A stretch of DNA of 39,928 nucleotides from Alphaproteobacteria bacterium (GCA_018819265.1 JAHJQI010000046.1:1-39928); one strand, 5' to 3'. Counted from the stretch's first letter, positions 22,918 through 34,970 are shown. Notes: generated by a model not told the origin, from the sequence alone. Numbers and translations are program-made.

Positions 22918-23190
22918 TCAGTTCAGCAGTTCTTTCAAGCCCTTGGCGGGCGTGAACTTGGCAACCTTGGCCGCCTTGATCTTGATGGTTTCGCCGGTCA
23001 GCGGGTTACGGCCTTCGCGAGCGGCGCGCTTGGTGACCTTGAAGGTTCCGAAATCCGGAAGACGGACTTCTTCGCCCTTCTTCATGGTCGACTTGATGTG
23101 GGCGAGCATTGCGTCGACCGCCGTGTTCGCCTTTTCCTTCGTCATGTCGCACTCTTTGGCGATGGCATCGACCAGATCTTTTTTGCTCAT
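22918..23190 (-). CDS. hup: HU-family DNA-binding protein
   Basis: A 90-residue nucleoid protein of the HU/IHF family that bends and compacts DNA as a dimer. The N-terminal helices (MSKKDLVDAIAKECDMTKEK) are followed by the signature GFGTFxVxxRxxRxGRNPxTGExI, here seen as LPDFGTFKVTKRAAREGRNP and then LTGETIKIKA, which includes the Pro at the tip of the DNA-binding arm. The C-terminal helix is FTPAKGLKELLN. Its location after lon is characteristic of HU-beta (hupB) genes. ATG 23190 follows an AGGAC site. Confidence 0.96.
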   Translation of the reverse strand: MSKKDLVDAIAKECDMTKEKANTAVDAMLAHIKSTMKKGEEVRLPDFGTFKVTKRAAREGRNPLTGETIKIKAAKVAKFTPAKGLKELLN

Positions 23191-23376
23191 CTTTGTCCTG
23201 TCCTTTGACCTTGCCTACCCGATCTCACGCCCGTGACACGGGCGTTTCAAGTGGGTGGGGCCTTTGCTGTCGTTGGCGCCCCGACTGAAACCCCAGAAGT
23301 TGGGGGCGTCAAGGGGGAAAATCCGCGATAAGGCCCGAAAACACTGGAGAATCGGGGGACAGAGGGCTGCATTGCC

Positions 23377-23414
23377 CAAAAAACAGGCCCCTGCGAGTTT
23401 GTCGCGGGGGCCTG
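23377..23414 (-). terminator. Rho-independent terminator of lon
   Basis: CAGGCCCC-T-GCG and CGC-G-GGGGCCTG form a 12-bp stem (one mismatch) between 23384 and 23414. On the minus strand the stem is followed by TTTTTTG. It lies 55 bases after the lon stop codon. Confidence 0.88.
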
Positions 23415-23468
23415 ATGGGTCCGATCGTTGGCTTTCGGCCCCCTGCAAGGGCGTCGAATCCTGGCTTA

Positions 23469-25904
<2,436 letters not shown>

Positions 25905-26269
25905 AGTCACCCATCCTTCGTTGGGCCGGCGCATTTGCAGCCGTGCCCGGGTTTCACGACCTGATCGCTGGCTGTGACCGCGGCGGCAACCCCTCGAAGA
26001 GGCGGTCCCGGCACGTCCCGATCAGATCGCATTGGCGCTGTCACATTGCAGGATACGCGCTTGAACGTACGAGTACATGGCGCCGACTGGATGTCTGCAC
26101 AGCATCCAACCGGGAACGCCTTGCCTATTTGTACGCTTCAAGTGAGGCGAAACGCAAAGCAACAAGTGCAGCCCCTTTAGATGGGGTGCGTTTCGGCAAC
26201 ATCAACGGTGGGCGCCAACGGCAGGAGGCCGCGGTAGAGGCAATCCGATGAAGATGCCGCCCCACGGGC
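25905..26269. other. Gene-free region between clpX and lon
   Basis: A 365-base gap between two minus-strand genes. It must contain the lon promoter, but I cannot point to a convincing heat-shock or housekeeping promoter, terminator or small gene. Confidence 0.5.
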
Positions 26270-27520
26270 TCAGGAGGCAGTCGTTCCGGTCTCTTCGCGT
26301 TCGGTGTAGATGCGCAATGGACGGGCGCCGCCTTCGACGACTTCCGGTCCGATGACCACTTCTTCCACACCTTTGAGGCTGGGGAGATCGAACATCGTGT
26401 CGAGCAGAATGCCTTCCATGATGGACCGCAGGCCGCGGGCACCGGTCTTGCGGTCAATGGCCTTGCGAGCGATGGCACGGAGCGCATCGCTGGTGATCGT
26501 CAACTTCACGTCTTCCATCTCGAACAGGCGCTGGTACTGCTTGACGAGCGCGTTCTTGGGTTCCGACAGGATGCGCACCAGCGCGACTTCGTCGAGATCT
26601 TCAAGCGTCGCGATAACCGGCAGGCGGCCGATGAACTCGGGGATGAGGCCGAATTTCAACAGATCTTCCGGCTCGACCTCGCGCAGCACTTCGCCGACGC
26701 GGCGCTCTTCGGGACCGCGCACGTTGGCGCCGAAGCCGATCGAGCTGCCTCTGCCCCGGCTGGAGATCAGCTTGTCGAGGCCGGCAAAAGCACCGCCGCA
26801 GATGAACAGGATATTGGTCGTATCGACCTGCAGGAATTCCTGCTGGGGATGCTTGCGTCCGCCTTGCGGAGGTACCGAGGCAACGGTGCCTTCCATGATC
26901 TTGAGCAGAGCCTGCTGGACGCCTTCGCCGGACACGTCCCGGGTAATCGAGGGGTTGTCGGACTTGCGCGAAATCTTGTCGACCTCGTCGATATAGACGA
27001 TACCGCGCTGTGCCCGCTCGACGTTGTAGTCGGCGTTCTGCAACAGCTTCAAAATGATGTTTTCCACGTCCTCGCCGACGTAGCCGGCTTCGGTCAGGGT
27101 CGTTGCGTCGGCCATCGTGAAGGGAACGTCGAGAATGCGCGCCAGGGTCTGGGCCAGCAACGTCTTGCCGCAACCGGTCGGACCAACCAGCAGGATGTTC
27201 GATTTGGCAAGTTCGACGTCGTTCGATTTCGAAGCGTGGTTGAGGCGCTTGTAGTGGTTGTGAACGGCAACCGAGAGAACGCGCTTGGCGTGTATCTGGC
27301 CGATCACGTAGCCGTCCAGGACCTTGCAGATCTCATCGGGCGTAGGCACGCCATCGCGCGACTTGACGAGGGTATTCTTGTTTTCCTCACGAATGATATC
27401 CATGCACAGCTCGACGCATTCATCGCAGATGAACACAGTTGGCCCTGCAATCAGCTTGCGAACCTCGTGCTGGCTCTTTCCGCAGAAGGAGCAGTACAGA
27501 GTGTTTTTTTCGTTCGCCAT
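26270..27520 (-). CDS. clpX: ClpXP unfoldase subunit ClpX
   Basis: An AAA+ unfoldase of 416 residues that feeds substrates to ClpP; in alphaproteobacteria ClpXP removes CtrA. The N-terminal zinc-binding domain has C10, C13, C32 and C35 ([17 protein letters not shown]). Walker A is [12 protein letters not shown], Walker [10 protein letters not shown], and the ClpP-docking IGF loop is intact ([12 protein letters not shown]). The arginine-finger region ([23 protein letters not shown]) is complete. It lies between clpP and lon on the same strand, in the standard order, with intergenic gaps of about 440 and 365 bases, so each gene probably has its own promoter. Confidence 0.97.
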   Translation of the reverse strand: MANEKNTLYCSFCGKSQHEVRKLIAGPTVFICDECVELCMDIIREENKNTLVKSRDGVPTPDEICKVLDGYVIGQIHAKRVLSVAVHNHYKRLNHASKSNDVELAKSNILLVGPTGCGKTLLAQTLARILDVPFTMADATTLTEAGYVGEDVENIILKLLQNADYNVERAQRGIVYIDEVDKISRKSDNPSITRDVSGEGVQQALLKIMEGTVASVPPQGGRKHPQQEFLQVDTTNILFICGGAFAGLDKLISSRGRGSSIGFGANVRGPEERRVGEVLREVEPEDLLKFGLIPEFIGRLPVIATLEDLDEVALVRILSEPKNALVKQYQRLFEMEDVKLTITSDALRAIARKAIDRKTGARGLRSIMEGILLDTMFDLPSLKGVEEVVIGPEVVEGGARPLRIYTEREETGTTAS

Positions 27521-27959
27521 CTAGTGGTCTCACCCGTTGTCGGAGTTCTCTGCGGTGCGGAAAACGGTTCCTTCTGCCGACGGCACCCTGCGGCATTCAC
27601 AGAGAAGATTCACCCATCGGCTCTTCTGGTTAGATCAATCTCAACACGCTAGGGTACTTCAGATCAAGATTGGATTAAGCGTAGACCCCAAACCTCTATC
27701 ATTTGCGGCTTGGTTATAGAGAGACGTGTTACCCATTTGACCTAGTGTAACCGATTTGCGTCAATTGTCAGGCCGGAATTCCCTTCCCGGGTTAATTTCC
27801 TGAAAGATCGAGTGTGCGCCCCAAGTGTCTATGGCGAAACGCTAATTTCCACCAGGTCTGGCTTTTGTAAAGGGGCGATGCCGGGCTTTCCACGGACCCG
27901 CAGACCGGGACGGAAGGTCCATCCCGGTTCTGATCCGGAGAAACCCATGCGCAGGGGGA
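27521..27959. other. Gene-free region between clpP and clpX
   Basis: A 439-base gap. It holds a candidate clpX promoter (27744-27771). The part near clpP has a GC-rich inverted pair CCGGGA/TCCCGG without a T run, at best a weak clpP terminator. No small gene is evident. Confidence 0.5.
27744..27771 (-). promoter_or_regulatory. Candidate housekeeping promoter of clpX
   Basis: On the minus strand CTGACA is followed after 16 bases by TACACT, a reasonable sigma-70 type -35/-10 pair in an A/T-rich stretch. It is about 225 bases upstream of the clpX start, which implies a long leader. Confidence 0.3.
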
Positions 27960-28613
27960 TCAATTGTCGGATTTCTTGAGCGAATCGGGGCCGATATCGG
28001 CATCGGTCCGCTTGTAGATCACCCGGTCGATGAGGCCGAACTCCTTCGACTGCTCTGCTGTCATGAAGTAGTCACGGTCGAGCGTCCGTTCAATCGTGTC
28101 GTAGTCCTGACTCGTATGCGTCACGTAGACCTCGTTCAGGCGCCGTTTCATCTTGATGATGTCTTCGGCGTGGCGCTCGATGTCGGAGGCCTGTCCCGAA
28201 AAGCCACCGGAAGGCTGGTGGACCATGATGCGGGCGTTGGGCAGCGCGTAGCGCATGCCCTTATCGCCGGCGCACAGCAGCAGCGAGCCCATAGAGGCGG
28301 CCTGGCCGATGCACAGCGTCGCGATCTTCGGCTTGATGAACTGCATGGTGTCGTAGATCGCCATGCCGGCCGTCACCACACCGCCGGGCGAGTTGATGTA
28401 CATCGAGATCTCTTTGTCGGGGTTTTCGGCCTCGCAATAGAGAAGCTGCATGCAGATCGACGCGGCCATGTGGTCCTCGATCGGACCGGTCACGAAAATG
28501 ATGCGCTCCTTGAGGAGGCGGGAGGGCAGATCGTAGCCGCGCTCGCCGCGGTTGGTCTGCTCGACGACCATCGGCCAGAAGGATGCGGTCGGGGCGAAAT
28601 TTTGCTCGTGCAT
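27960..28613 (-). CDS. clpP: ATP-dependent Clp protease proteolytic subunit ClpP
   Basis: A serine protease of 217 residues forming the tetradecameric barrel of ClpXP/ClpAP. The catalytic triad is S107 ([11 protein letters not shown]), H132 (MVHQPSGG) and D181 (LDRDYFM), with the same spacing as E. coli S97, H122, D171. The oxyanion region [17 protein letters not shown] is typical. The first 15 residues are probably a removed propeptide. It lies downstream of trigger factor, in the usual tig-clpP-clpX-lon order; the 182-base gap to tig holds nothing else I can identify. ATG 28613 is the longest start; ATG 28571 is an alternative. Confidence 0.97.
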   Translation of the reverse strand: MHEQNFAPTASFWPMVVEQTNRGERGYDLPSRLLKERIIFVTGPIEDHMAASICMQLLYCEAENPDKEISMYINSPGGVVTAGMAIYDTMQFIKPKIATLCIGQAASMGSLLLCAGDKGMRYALPNARIMVHQPSGGFSGQASDIERHAEDIIKMKRRLNEVYVTHTSQDYDTIERTLDRDYFMTAEQSKEFGLIDRVIYKRTDADIGPDSLKKSDN

Positions 28614-28795
28614 CGGTCAGATTTCTCCAGGTCAGCGACCGCCTATCCAGTTGGCGGCGGCGTCAATCGTTACGCAGCAGGCGCAGCGCGATGGCTGGTT
28701 CACGGTTTGCGGCACTCAGGCAACTGCCCATACATCAGATTCGGCCATCAGATCCGGGCAATTCGCTCCAACATCCGACTGGCGACGCCTGACGC

Positions 28796-30154
28796 CTATG
28801 CGCCTTCGGCCTGTGCCTCCAGCGCCTTCTGCAATTCTTCCTTCGTTACCTTTCGCTCCGTCGGCTTGGCCAGTTCGACGATGAAGTCGATAACCTTGTC
28901 TTCGAAGATCGGTGCGCGCAGTTCGGCCAGGGCACTCGGATTCTTCTGGTAGTATTCGTAAACGGCCTTTTCTTGGCCGGGGAACTGGCGCACCTGCTCG
29001 ATGAGGGCCTTGCGCAACTCGTCCTCGCCGACCTCGATCTTGTTTTTTTCGCCGATCTCGCCGATGACGAGGCCAAGGCGGACCCGGCGTTCGGCAATGG
29101 CGCGATACTCGATCTTCGCCTCGTCTTCGGTCCGGCCTTCGTCTTCCCAGGTCTTGCCCTCGCGCTCCATGGTCTTGGTGAGCTGTGCCCAAAGGCCTTC
29201 GAATTCGCGGTCCACGAGCGACGCCGGCAGCTCGAAATCGTGCGTCTTTTCAAGCGCATCGAGAAGATCGCGCTTCAGCTTCGTGCGGGCGGCCTGGCCG
29301 AATTCGTCGGCGATGCGGCCACCAATCAGTTCCTTCAACTTGTCGATGCCTTCAAGCCCAAGCGACTTGGCAAATTCATCGTCAGGCTCGGGGCGTTTCG
29401 GCTTGGCGACAGCTTGAACCTTGGTTTCGAAGCTTGCAGCTTTGCCGCGCAGATGTTCGGCGCCGTAGTCTTCCGGGAAGGCGACTTCCACAAGGCGCTC
29501 GTCGCCGGCCTTGGCGCCGATCAGCTGCTCTTCGAAGCCGGGGATGAAGTGACCCTGGCCGAGCACGATGTCGATCCCCTCGGCCGATCCACCTTCGAAG
29601 GCTTCGCCGTCGATTTTGCCGACGAAATCGATGGTCAGCTGGTCCTTGTCTTCGGCGGCGCGTTCAGCGTCGGCTTCATAGCCGATGTTGTTGTCGATAA
29701 GCTTCTCGATCGCGTCATCGCGATCCTTGTCCTCGACGTCGACGGACAGGCGCTCAAGGGTCAGCGTCGAAAAGTCGACGAGGTCGATCTTCGGCAGCAC
29801 TTCGAAGGACATCGAATAGGACAGGTCGTCCTCGCCGCTCAAGATCCGCTCGATCTTGGCGGGATCCTCGGGCAAAGCGATATCGGGCTGGAATGCAGGG
29901 CGCTCCTCGCGCTCCTGAATCGCCTTCGCACTGGTCTCCTTGACGGCATCGTTGAGGATTTCCAGCATGACCGACTTTCCGTACACCTTCTTCAGGTGAT
30001 CGACGGGCACCTTGCCCTTACGAAAGCCTTTGAGCTGGACGGTGTCCTTGATCTGGTTCAGCCGGTCCTTGAACCGCTCGTTCAACTCGACGGTGGCCAC
30101 CACCACTTCGAGTTCGCGCTTCAGGCCCTCCGACGACACTTCCTTGATCTGCAT
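28796..30154 (-). CDS. tig: Trigger factor (ribosome-associated chaperone)
   Basis: A 452-residue chaperone and peptidyl-prolyl isomerase that binds the ribosome exit tunnel and nascent chains. The ribosome-binding signature GFRKGKVP is at about residues 44-51. The FKBP-type PPIase domain (about 155-245) includes LTIDFVGKIDGEAFEGG, and a long helical C-terminal domain follows. The last 10 residues are charged and Ala-rich. ATG 30154 (MQIKEVSSEGLKREL) matches the usual family start; TTG 30163 is in frame upstream. Expressed toward clpP, its common neighbour. Confidence 0.96.
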   Translation of the reverse strand: MQIKEVSSEGLKRELEVVVATVELNERFKDRLNQIKDTVQLKGFRKGKVPVDHLKKVYGKSVMLEILNDAVKETSAKAIQEREERPAFQPDIALPEDPAKIERILSGEDDLSYSMSFEVLPKIDLVDFSTLTLERLSVDVEDKDRDDAIEKLIDNNIGYEADAERAAEDKDQLTIDFVGKIDGEAFEGGSAEGIDIVLGQGHFIPGFEEQLIGAKAGDERLVEVAFPEDYGAEHLRGKAASFETKVQAVAKPKRPEPDDEFAKSLGLEGIDKLKELIGGRIADEFGQAARTKLKRDLLDALEKTHDFELPASLVDREFEGLWAQLTKTMEREGKTWEDEGRTEDEAKIEYRAIAERRVRLGLVIGEIGEKNKIEVGEDELRKALIEQVRQFPGQEKAVYEYYQKNPSALAELRAPIFEDKVIDFIVELAKPTERKVTKEELQKALEAQAEGA

Positions 30155-30283
30155 AAGCCTCAACCTACTCTATCTGTTCGTTTCATTCCGTGCTCGCGTC
30201 CGTGCGAAACGGTGTATCTTTCGGTCTGCCTTGGCCAGCCTGCGCGCGACAGGCGGCGCAATGGGCGTTCGGATCGGCAAAAA

Positions 30284-30368
<85 letters not shown>

Positions 30369-30638
30369 AACCGGCCGTAATCCGGTCTGCCTCGTATCCG
30401 AAGCGGCGTGCTTATCACGATGTTTCTTCCAGCGCACCCATCTTATCGGGCCCTGCCGGCAATGGCCGACGGAGATCGGGCTCAGAAACGCGACGGCGCG
30501 TTGCGCGCCCCATATATCGGGGCTTCAGGGGCAAGATCAATGGGGTGCCGGCGTCAGGCCTTGAGAACGCAAACGGCCGGGATCGCCTAAGTGCGATCCC
30601 GGCCGTGCTGGTGTCGGCGTCAGGCCCTGCGGGGCCGG
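30369..30638. other. Gene-free region between the outer membrane protein gene and tRNA-Leu
   Basis: A 270-base region. Apart from the hairpin at 30574-30605 nothing is recognised; the tRNA promoter should lie in the part next to 30369. Confidence 0.45.
30574..30605 (-). terminator. Hairpin terminator of the outer membrane protein gene
   Basis: CGGCCGGGATCGC and GCGATCCCGGCCG form a perfect 13-bp stem with a 6-base loop, 33 bases after the stop codon at 30639. On the minus strand only TTTG follows, so it may act partly by stabilising the mRNA 3' end. Confidence 0.7.
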
Positions 30639-31544
30639 TTACTTCAGGGAAGCGTATTCGCAGCAGTTCGACGAAGAGCCGAAGTGGTAGCGCAGGCCGA
30701 TCTTGAACTCGTGCGCGGCGATGTCGTCGATATCGACCTGCGGGTTAAGATAACCGGCGCTGTCGACACGGCCCGAATGGGCGCTGCCCATGTCGATATA
30801 CTTGTATCCGAAGTCGAGGATGGCGCGGTCCGAGACCTGGTAGGCGACGCCGGCCATCAGCGACCAGGCAAACGAGAGCTTCTTGTCGCCTTCGATGCTG
30901 TTGGTCAGGTGGGGGTTTTCGGTGAAGTAGACGTCGTCGACCATGTGATAAGCCGCTCCCACGCCGGCGCCAACGTAGGGGACGAAACCACGGAACTGGC
31001 CGAGGTCGTAGTAGGCGTTGACCATCAGCGTGTAGCTCTTGACCGAGGTGTGGATCGGGTCTTCCAAATCCGGAGGTGCATAGCCGACCCGCTGGCCAAC
31101 CAACGTGCCATCATAAATCGGCGGGACGCCCCAGACATCGCGTTCGCCGCGGAAACCGAACATGACTTCGCCGCGCAGGCCGCGCGAACCGGAGCCGCAA
31201 CCGGCGCCGACTTCGGCCAGCCAGGTGTTGTCCATGGAGACTTCCTGGACTTCGCTGCCGGCGAAAGTGTGCGTGACCTCGTCATAGTCGACGATGTCAT
31301 TGCCGTTCCAGTCGGCCTCGAAGACTTCATTGTGGACCGGCCAGTTCATATCGGGATCGCGCGACACCGAACCGCCGACGTCGGCGCGGATGTAGCACGG
31401 CCCGGCGCCAGCGTGGACACGCGGCATCGGCTGGTAGGTGTCCTTCAGGGAGCCGCCGAGGTCGGCTGCCATTGCCGGTGTGAAAAGGGCTGCAGCGAGT
31501 GCGACAGCCGCCGAGGCGAGCCCGGACTTCAATACGTTGGTCAT
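30639..31544 (-). CDS. Outer membrane beta-barrel protein (Omp25/porin-like family)
   Basis: A 301-residue outer membrane protein. The signal peptide spans residues 1-27 (VLKSGLASAAVALAAALFTPAMA) with cleavage before ADLGG. The rest shows alternating beta-strand patterns of an 8-stranded barrel: FVPYVGAGVGAAYHM, FAWSLMAGVAYQVSDRAILDFGYKYIDMG, and a C-terminal HEFKIGLRYHF, after which an unusual 13-residue tail (GSSSNCCEYASLK) with two adjacent cysteines follows the usual terminal Phe. Such proteins stabilise the envelope or act as surface antigens. ATG 31544 was chosen because the signal peptide starts there; the frame upstream to 31667 is unlikely. A perfect CtrA box lies 87 bases upstream. 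Confidence 0.85.
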   Translation of the reverse strand: MTNVLKSGLASAAVALAAALFTPAMAADLGGSLKDTYQPMPRVHAGAGPCYIRADVGGSVSRDPDMNWPVHNEVFEADWNGNDIVDYDEVTHTFAGSEVQEVSMDNTWLAEVGAGCGSGSRGLRGEVMFGFRGERDVWGVPPIYDGTLVGQRVGYAPPDLEDPIHTSVKSYTLMVNAYYDLGQFRGFVPYVGAGVGAAYHMVDDVYFTENPHLTNSIEGDKKLSFAWSLMAGVAYQVSDRAILDFGYKYIDMGSAHSGRVDSAGYLNPQVDIDDIAAHEFKIGLRYHFGSSSNCCEYASLK

Positions 31545-31851
31545 AGCCTTATAATCCCTCTCAGACAGGCGCTCGCGATTCGGGAGACCTGCAGACCCTT
31601 GGTTTGCATCCTGAACGTAAGGGGGTTGGGTTAAAGGCCGGTTAAGCCGCGTTCCGAAGCGGGACACGCGACCGCCGAGCAGGATGCAAGCCGTGACTCA
31701 ATGGCCACATAAGGTGATTGGCGGCGTGCCCGCCATCCGGCGGCCCGCCGATATTGCAGGGCGTCTCCCCAGCCTTTAGGTTGTCGGTCTCCAACTCGCC
31801 CGGTCACGACACCGGCGCCCCCAACCGGCACCCCCAATCGAGAGGCAACTC
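31545..31851. other. Divergent promoter region between the outer membrane protein and cysK
   Basis: A 307-base region that must hold promoters for both directions. It contains the CtrA box (31631-31645) and a single CGTTCAGG element on the minus strand (31610-31617), the same half-site found at 17404 and 22002. No gene is visible. Confidence 0.55.
31631..31645. promoter_or_regulatory. Perfect CtrA box (TTAA-N7-TTAA)
   Basis: TTAA-AGGCCGG-TTAA matches the full CtrA consensus exactly. It is 87 bases upstream of the outer membrane protein start and 207 bases upstream of cysK; the former is the likelier target. In Brucella, omp25 is reported to be a direct CtrA target. Confidence 0.6.
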
Positions 31852-32895
31852 GTGCGAATCAAGAACAGCGTCGTCGATGCCGTCGGGCGGACACCGCTCA
31901 TCAAGCTCAGGTGCGCCTCGGAAGAGACCGGCTGCACGATTCTCGGCAAGGCCGAATTCATGAACCCGGGGCAGTCGGTCAAGGACCGCGCCGCACTCTT
32001 TATCATTAACGACGCCGTCAAAAGCGGCCGGCTCAAGCCCGGCGGCACTATCGTCGAAGGGACTGCAGGAAATACCGGCATCGGCTTGACCGTCATCGCC
32101 AACGCCCTTGGCTACCGCTCGGTCATCGTCATCCCCGAGACGCAAAGCCAGGAAAAGAAGGACACTTTGCGGCTGCTTGGCGCGGAACTTGTCGAGGTCC
32201 CCGCCGTCCCCTACCGCAACCCGAACAACTACGTGAAATACTCCGCCCGCCTCGCGGAAGCGATGAACAAGACTGAGCCTGCGGGGGCGATCTGGGCCAA
32301 CCAGTTCGACAACGTCGCCAACCGGCAAGCGCATATCGAGACGACGGCGGAAGAGATCTGGGCGGATACCGAAGGCAAGGTCGATGCGTTCATCTGCGCA
32401 GTCGGTTCGGGCGGGACGCTCGGCGGCGTCTCGATGGGCCTCAAGTCCAAGAACGCCGCCATCGTCATCGGCATCGCGGATCCTCCCGGGGCGGCGCTCT
32501 ACAGCTACTACACCACCGGCGAACTGAAGGCGGAGGGTTCGTCCATCACCGAGGGCATCGGGCAGGGCCGCATCACCGCGAACATCGAAGGCGTCGTCGT
32601 CGACAAGGCCTACCGGATCGAGGACGCCGACGCGGTGGCGCGGACTTTCCAGCTGTTGAGCGAGGAAGGCCTGTGCATGGGACCATCCTCGGGGGTGAAC
32701 GTCGAAGGAGCCGTTCGCCTTGCCAGGGACCTTGGACCCGGCAAGACCATCGTGACCATTCTTTGCGACTACGGTACGCGCTATCAGTCGAAACTGTTCA
32801 ACCCCGACTTCCTGCGCGAAAAGGGGCTGCCGACACCGGCCTGGCTCGATGGGCCGCAACGCAGCGTGCCCAAGGTATTTGCCGAGGCCAGCTGA
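31852..32895 (+). CDS. cysK: Cysteine synthase family PLP enzyme (CysK-like)
   Basis: A cytoplasmic PLP-dependent O-acetylserine sulfhydrylase type enzyme, 347 residues, making cysteine from O-acetylserine and sulfide. The PLP lysine is K44 in NPGQSVKDRAA. The phosphate-binding loops are EGTAGNTGIGLTV and VGSGGTLGGVS, and the C-terminal DYGTRYQSKLFN block is present. The loop is EGTAGNTG rather than the EPTSGNTG of standard CysK, a variant seen in a subgroup of alphaproteobacterial enzymes, so a related PLP lyase activity cannot be excluded. The start is GTG 31852 after GAGAGG. A sulfurtransferase follows 51 bases downstream, suggesting a sulfur-metabolism operon. Confidence 0.88.
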   Translation: MRIKNSVVDAVGRTPLIKLRCASEETGCTILGKAEFMNPGQSVKDRAALFIINDAVKSGRLKPGGTIVEGTAGNTGIGLTVIANALGYRSVIVIPETQSQEKKDTLRLLGAELVEVPAVPYRNPNNYVKYSARLAEAMNKTEPAGAIWANQFDNVANRQAHIETTAEEIWADTEGKVDAFICAVGSGGTLGGVSMGLKSKNAAIVIGIADPPGAALYSYYTTGELKAEGSSITEGIGQGRITANIEGVVVDKAYRIEDADAVARTFQLLSEEGLCMGPSSGVNVEGAVRLARDLGPGKTIVTILCDYGTRYQSKLFNPDFLREKGLPTPAWLDGPQRSVPKVFAEAS

Positions 32896-32946
32896 TCATT
32901 TGATACCGAGACGCCCGAAAAAGACAGCCCCCGGAGGACATTCATC

Positions 32947-33804
32947 GTGACAACGACCGGCCGCGACGTGCTTGTCGAGACTGACTGGCTTGCCGAGCAT
33001 CTCTCGGTTCCCGACCTCGTCGTTCTCGATGCCTCCTGGCATTTGCCGACGCAGAACCGCTCCGGCCGCAAGGAGTTCCTGGCCGAGCACATCCCGGGTG
33101 CGCAATTCTTCGATCTCGACGAACTCTCCGACGAAAAGAGCGACCTGCCGCACATGCTGCCCTCAACGGTCAAATTCGCCAGCCGCATGAAGGAGATGGG
33201 GATCGGCGATGGCGTGCGGCTCGTCGTCTACGATTCCATGGGCATCTATTCGGCCGCGCGCTGCTGGTGGACGTTCCGCGTCATGGGCCATCGAGACGTC
33301 GCCGTACTCAATGGCGGGTTGCGGAAATGGAAGGCGGAGGGCCGGCCGCTCGAAGACGGACCGGCCCGCGCACGGGCGCAGCTCCACTTCACGCCGCGGG
33401 TGAACGCGGCACTCGTCGCCGATCTCGACGACATCAAGAGCTATGTCGAACACGGCGGAGCACAGATCGTCGATGCGCGCCCGGCACCGCGATTTCTTGG
33501 CGACGAAGCCGAACCGAGACCCGGGCTGCTGATGGGCCACATGCCCGGGGCCAAGAACCTGCCCTATTCGCGCCTAGTCAATCGCGACGGCACGCTCAGG
33601 TCGGCCGACGAGATCAAGTCGGCGGCGGCGGCAGCAGGGATCGACATCGGCGCCCCGATTGCCAACACCTGCGGCTCCGGCGTCACGGCAGCAATCGTGG
33701 CGCTGGCACTCGCCGCGGTCGGTCGGCCCGACACAAGCGTCTATGACGGCAGCTGGGCGGAGTGGGGCCGTGCAGATCTCGGCCTGCCTGTCGAGCAAGG
33801 CTGA
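32947..33804 (+). CDS. sseA: 3-mercaptopyruvate sulfurtransferase (rhodanese family)
   Basis: A two-domain rhodanese of 285 residues. The N-terminal inactive domain (about 8-135) has VVYDSMGIYSAARCWWTFRVMGH; the C-terminal catalytic domain (155-280) has the active-site C242 in the loop CGSGVTA. This loop is typical for 3-mercaptopyruvate sulfurtransferase rather than thiosulfate sulfurtransferase (CRKGVTA). The enzyme moves sulfur from mercaptopyruvate to a thiol or cyanide acceptor. GGAGG lies 8-9 bases before GTG 32947. It follows cysK by 51 bases, so both probably share a transcript and handle cysteine sulfur. Confidence 0.92.
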   Translation: MTTTGRDVLVETDWLAEHLSVPDLVVLDASWHLPTQNRSGRKEFLAEHIPGAQFFDLDELSDEKSDLPHMLPSTVKFASRMKEMGIGDGVRLVVYDSMGIYSAARCWWTFRVMGHRDVAVLNGGLRKWKAEGRPLEDGPARARAQLHFTPRVNAALVADLDDIKSYVEHGGAQIVDARPAPRFLGDEAEPRPGLLMGHMPGAKNLPYSRLVNRDGTLRSADEIKSAAAAAGIDIGAPIANTCGSGVTAAIVALALAAVGRPDTSVYDGSWAEWGRADLGLPVEQG

Positions 33805-33878
33805 GCCGCGCCATCGCGACATCCGCGGCCCGGCGACTTCCCAACTGAGCAAGGCGCGCCGGACAGCGTCGGCCGCGA

Positions 33879-34760
33879 TCATTCCCAGGGGTAGGCCGGG
33901 CGTTTGTCGGGCGGCGTCGGCTCCAGGTCCTCATCGGACTTGCCGGCGGCGGCCGGATCGAGACGCCGCACCAGGAGGTAGAGTTCGCGGGTCAGTTCCA
34001 TGCGATTGGCGCGGTTGGGAATCGCACTGAACGGCGTTACCTCGCCGACGTGCACGTTGAACGTCGATCCCGGCATGTTGCGGAATTCCGAAACCAGCAG
34101 CGACAGGCGCAGCGTCAGCGACACCCGGCTGACCGCGTGGAATAGCACGCTGTTCTGGCCCTCGAAGAACACAGGCAGCACGGACGCCTCGGCCAGTTGA
34201 ACAAGGCGGGCGGTGAAGGTCTTCCAGGGCAACTCCTCGGCCTTGCCGAACGGGTTGTGGGCGGTCGCGACGCCACCTGCAGGGAAGACGATTATCGTCA
34301 CGCCTTCCTTCAGCAGGCGGCGGGCCTCCGCCCGGGACCGAAGGTTCATCTCCACGGCTTCACGGCTTTCGGAAAAGTCGATCGGCAGGGCGTAGGGCCG
34401 CACTTCGGGGACACGCAGAAGGTCGTTGTTGATCAGCACGCGGTAGGGCCGGCCCAATTCTTCGGCGAGCGACAGAGCGGCAACGCCATCGCCAATGCCG
34501 AAGGGGTGATTGGCGATCATGACCAGGGGGTGGCCGGGGGGAAGCTTCGGCGGCCACGCGCCGTTTGCGCGGATGTCGAGGTTGACGTCGATAAGGTCGA
34601 GGCCATCGCGCATCATGCTTGGCGACTTGCCGACGAAGTCGCGGCGCCATTGCTGATAGTAGGGAAGGATTTTGCGGCGGCCGGATATGTCTTCGATGGT
34701 AGCGATCAGCCACCTCTTCCACGCAGGGTCCGTGGGCGTCACGTAGCTGAGTTCTCGCAT
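33879..34760 (-). CDS. Lysophospholipid acyltransferase family protein
   Basis: A 293-residue acyltransferase of the PlsC-like superfamily (hemolysin/ornithine-lipid type). The acyltransferase blocks are ANHPFGIGDG (H85, D91), LINNDLLRVPEVRPYALPIDFS, and IIVFPAGGVAT, which corresponds to the FPEG block with A replacing E. It probably transfers an acyl chain to a lysolipid at the inner membrane; the exact lipid is unknown. ATG 34760 (MRELSYVTPTD) was chosen; the frame extends to 34940 but the extra 60 residues look non-coding and no start has a good ribosome-binding site. It converges with sseA. Confidence 0.82.
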   Translation of the reverse strand: MRELSYVTPTDPAWKRWLIATIEDISGRRKILPYYQQWRRDFVGKSPSMMRDGLDLIDVNLDIRANGAWPPKLPPGHPLVMIANHPFGIGDGVAALSLAEELGRPYRVLINNDLLRVPEVRPYALPIDFSESREAVEMNLRSRAEARRLLKEGVTIIVFPAGGVATAHNPFGKAEELPWKTFTARLVQLAEASVLPVFFEGQNSVLFHAVSRVSLTLRLSLLVSEFRNMPGSTFNVHVGEVTPFSAIPNRANRMELTRELYLLVRRLDPAAAGKSDEDLEPTPPDKRPAYPWE

Positions 34761-34970
34761 ACTTGGTGGAGGCCCCGTAGCCCTGTTGACGGCAGCGGTT
34801 CTGCAGTTTCCCTGATCAGTTAGGTCGTGATCGCCCGTATGAAAATAGCGCAACGGCAACAAGGTCGAGAGAATTTCTTGTAAGCGGGACGAAACTGTTC
34901 GCAGCGCGCGGATGGTAGCCTTCGACTTGTAGCCACCCATTACCGGCTCGACGTCCGGGCTTTTCCCCGG

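Noticed and set aside
34761..34940. N-terminal extension of the acyltransferase to 353 residues
   Set aside because: The extra 60 residues do not look like the family and no upstream start has a good ribosome-binding site; the family-like sequence begins at MRELSYVTP.
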